Assembly: GCA_023489025.1 (NCBI GenBank)
Contig: JAMDCN010000027.1
Coordinates: forward strand, 1 to 7,067
From: Deltaproteobacteria bacterium
GTDB lineage: Bacteria > Desulfobacterota_E > Deferrimicrobia > Deferrimicrobiales > Deferrimicrobiaceae
Direction of reading: 5' to 3'
DNA: 7,067 bases
The notes below the pieces were generated by a model. The model had not been told where the DNA came from, ran no database searches, and saw only the letters and a list, made by a program, of their open reading frames with translations. Made by a program: the position numbers and the translations under genes. Of this stretch, positions 5,900-7,067 are shown piece by piece; position 1 is the stretch's first letter, and every line of letters begins with the position of its first letter.

Positions 5900-5924
5900 T
5901 TTCGTATCTTCTCTTTATTATCAA

Positions 5925-7067
5925 CTATTTGCCCACGCAGAACGCGTCAAATATCGCGTCGAGGACCTCTTCCGGGGCGACCTCCCCCAGCAGCTCCGCG
6001 AGGGCCCCGGCCGCCTCCCGGACGTCCGCCGCCGGAAACTCGAGCGGGAGCCCCTCCTCCGCCGCCGCTTTCGCGCGGGACAAGGCAGACAGCGCACGCT
6101 CGACCGCCAACCGCTGCCGCGCGCGGGTCAGCGGCGCCTGCGCCCGGATCGCACCCTCCGCCGGCGCCACTTCCCGGGCGACCGCCGCCACGAGGTCCCC
6201 GATCCCCTCCCCCGTTTTCGCGGAGAGGCGCAAGGCTCCCCTCTTCCCCGCCCCGGCGAATCCGACCCCCTCCTCCACCGCCGCCAGGTCCGACTTGTTC
6301 AAAAGGACCAGATGCGGAAGCGAAGCGACCTCTTCGTACGCCGAACGGTCCGCCGCCGCCGCCGAACGGCTCCCGTCCAGAACGAAGAGGACCAGATCCG
6401 CCGTCGCGACGATCTCCCTGCTGCGTCGCACCCCCTCCCGCTCCACCGGGTCCGCGGTCTCCCGAAGCCCGGCCGTGTCGATCAAGATTACCGGAACTCC
6501 GCCGATGGCGATGTCGGCGTGGAGATAATCCCGCGTTGTCCCCGGGGTCTCCGTCACGATCGCGCGCTCCTCCCCCGCCAGGCGGTTGAGCAGCCGCGAT
6601 TTCCCGACGTTCGCGACACCGGCGATCACGACCGTCGCGCCGTCCCGGAACCGCCGCCCCGCCTCGTACGACCGCAGGAGCTCCTCCAGCCGAACAATTA
6701 TTTCAGATACCCGTTCCGCAAGTTGCCCACTTGAAATCGATGGGACACCGTCCTCTTCCGCGAAGTCGATCGCCGCCTCCTGGAGCGTGAGGAGGGAGAA
6801 AAGGCGCTCCCGCAGCGGGACGATCTCTTCCCGGATGCCGCCCCGCATCTGCCGCAGCGCCGAGCGCGCCGCCTCCTCCGTTCGGGCCGCGATGAGGTCG
6901 CAAAGGCCTTCCGCCTGGGTCAGGTCCATCTTCCCCAGGTGAAACGCCCGCCGGGAGAACTCCCCCGGTTCCGCCGGCACGGCCCCCGCCGCGCACGCCG
7001 CCCGGACGACGGTCTCCACCACCACGGGATTGCCGTGAAGATGGATCTCAACGACATCCTCGCCGGT
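5925..7067 (-). CDS. mnmE: tRNA modification GTPase MnmE (TrmE), N-terminus outside window
   Basis: MnmE is a GTPase that dimerises through its G domain and works with MnmG on tRNA wobble uridine. The 380 visible residues lack about the first 75 of a usual 450-460. They begin at TGEDVVEIHLHG, the end of the N-terminal tetrahydrofolate-binding domain. The helical domain follows (about 30-145, with GEFSRRAF at 35-42 and AAIDFAEED at 98-106). The G domain carries G1 GVANVGKS (150-157), G2 TPGTTRD (174-180), G3 DTAG (197-200), G4 NKSD (257-260) and G5 SAK (282-284). The C-terminus is FCVGK (376-380), the conserved Cys-containing tail. The G1 motif has Ala where most members have Pro (GxPNVGKS); the catalytic GKS is intact. 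The stop codon is TAG, and a short AT-rich gap follows. Identity is certain; the true start lies beyond the window. Confidence 0.98.
   Translation of the reverse strand, partial: TGEDVVEIHLHGNPVVVETVVRAACAAGAVPAEPGEFSRRAFHLGKMDLTQAEGLCDLIAARTEEAARSALRQMRGGIREEIVPLRERLFSLLTLQEAAIDFAEEDGVPSISSGQLAERVSEIIVRLEELLRSYEAGRRFRDGATVVIAGVANVGKSRLLNRLAGEERAIVTETPGTTRDYLHADIAIGGVPVILIDTAGLRETADPVEREGVRRSREIVATADLVLFVLDGSRSAAAADRSAYEEVASLPHLVLLNKSDLAAVEEGVGFAGAGKRGALRLSAKTGEGIGDLVAAVAREVAPAEGAIRAQAPLTRARQRLAVERALSALSRAKAAAEEGLPLEFPAADVREAAGALAELLGEVAPEEVLDAIFDAFCVGK

Noticed and set aside
5900..5930. AT-rich gap between mnmE and mnmG as a replication origin or promoter
   Set aside because: It is only about 25 bp, has no cluster of DnaA boxes (best matches are about 7 of 9), and a GATAAT-like -10 there has no usable -35.

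Overview
The window is a compact, GC-rich bacterial chromosomal segment in which every supported gene lies on the minus strand. In transcription order (high to low coordinate) the genes are mnmE (5' end cut off by the window edge), mnmG, rsmG, a small membrane protein, parA, parB, a tiny proline/alanine-rich lipoprotein, and the start of an F0 ATP synthase b-type subunit (cut off by the other edge). This mnmE-mnmG-rsmG-parA-parB-atp order, with high GC, strong AAGGAGG-type ribosome binding sites and bacterial parS sites, best fits a Geobacter-like member of the former Deltaproteobacteria (Desulfuromonadota/Desulfobacterota). That placement is an inference from gene order and protein style; no marker gene proves it.

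Region 3989-7067 holds the tRNA wobble-uridine modification pair MnmE and MnmG, separated by about 55 bp that carry a perfect parS site (5884-5899). Region 3513-3988 has no credible gene. It holds a second perfect parS (3529-3544), which overlaps the upstream start candidates of rsmG, and a block of degenerate repeats: four copies of a 12-bp GCCATGGAYGGC-like unit plus a 9-bp inverted repeat. Region 1591-3512 holds rsmG (16S rRNA m7G methyltransferase), overlapping by 20 bp a 119-residue membrane protein that looks like a single-subunit-pore channel fold with an odd GGMGPV loop. About 110 bp later comes parA, which very probably starts at a TTG codon behind a strong Shine-Dalgarno sequence. 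parB overlaps the end of parA by 25 bp.

Downstream of parB (1-733) the transcription layout is easy to read. An extended -10 promoter lies immediately after the parB stop and drives a 58-residue lipoprotein gene, followed by a strong GC hairpin terminator. A second, weaker promoter candidate with a perfect TTGACA then precedes the ATP synthase b/b' subunit gene.

The genes fit two jobs: translation fidelity (MnmE/MnmG on tRNA, RsmG on the ribosome) and chromosome partitioning (ParA, ParB and two parS sites 2.3 kb apart). The segment is probably close to the replication origin, since parS sites usually are, but I see no convincing origin in the window. I see no mobile element, CRISPR array, tRNA or rRNA. 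Most of the window is conserved core genome. The least explained parts are the small channel-like protein, the repeat block and the polyproline lipoprotein.
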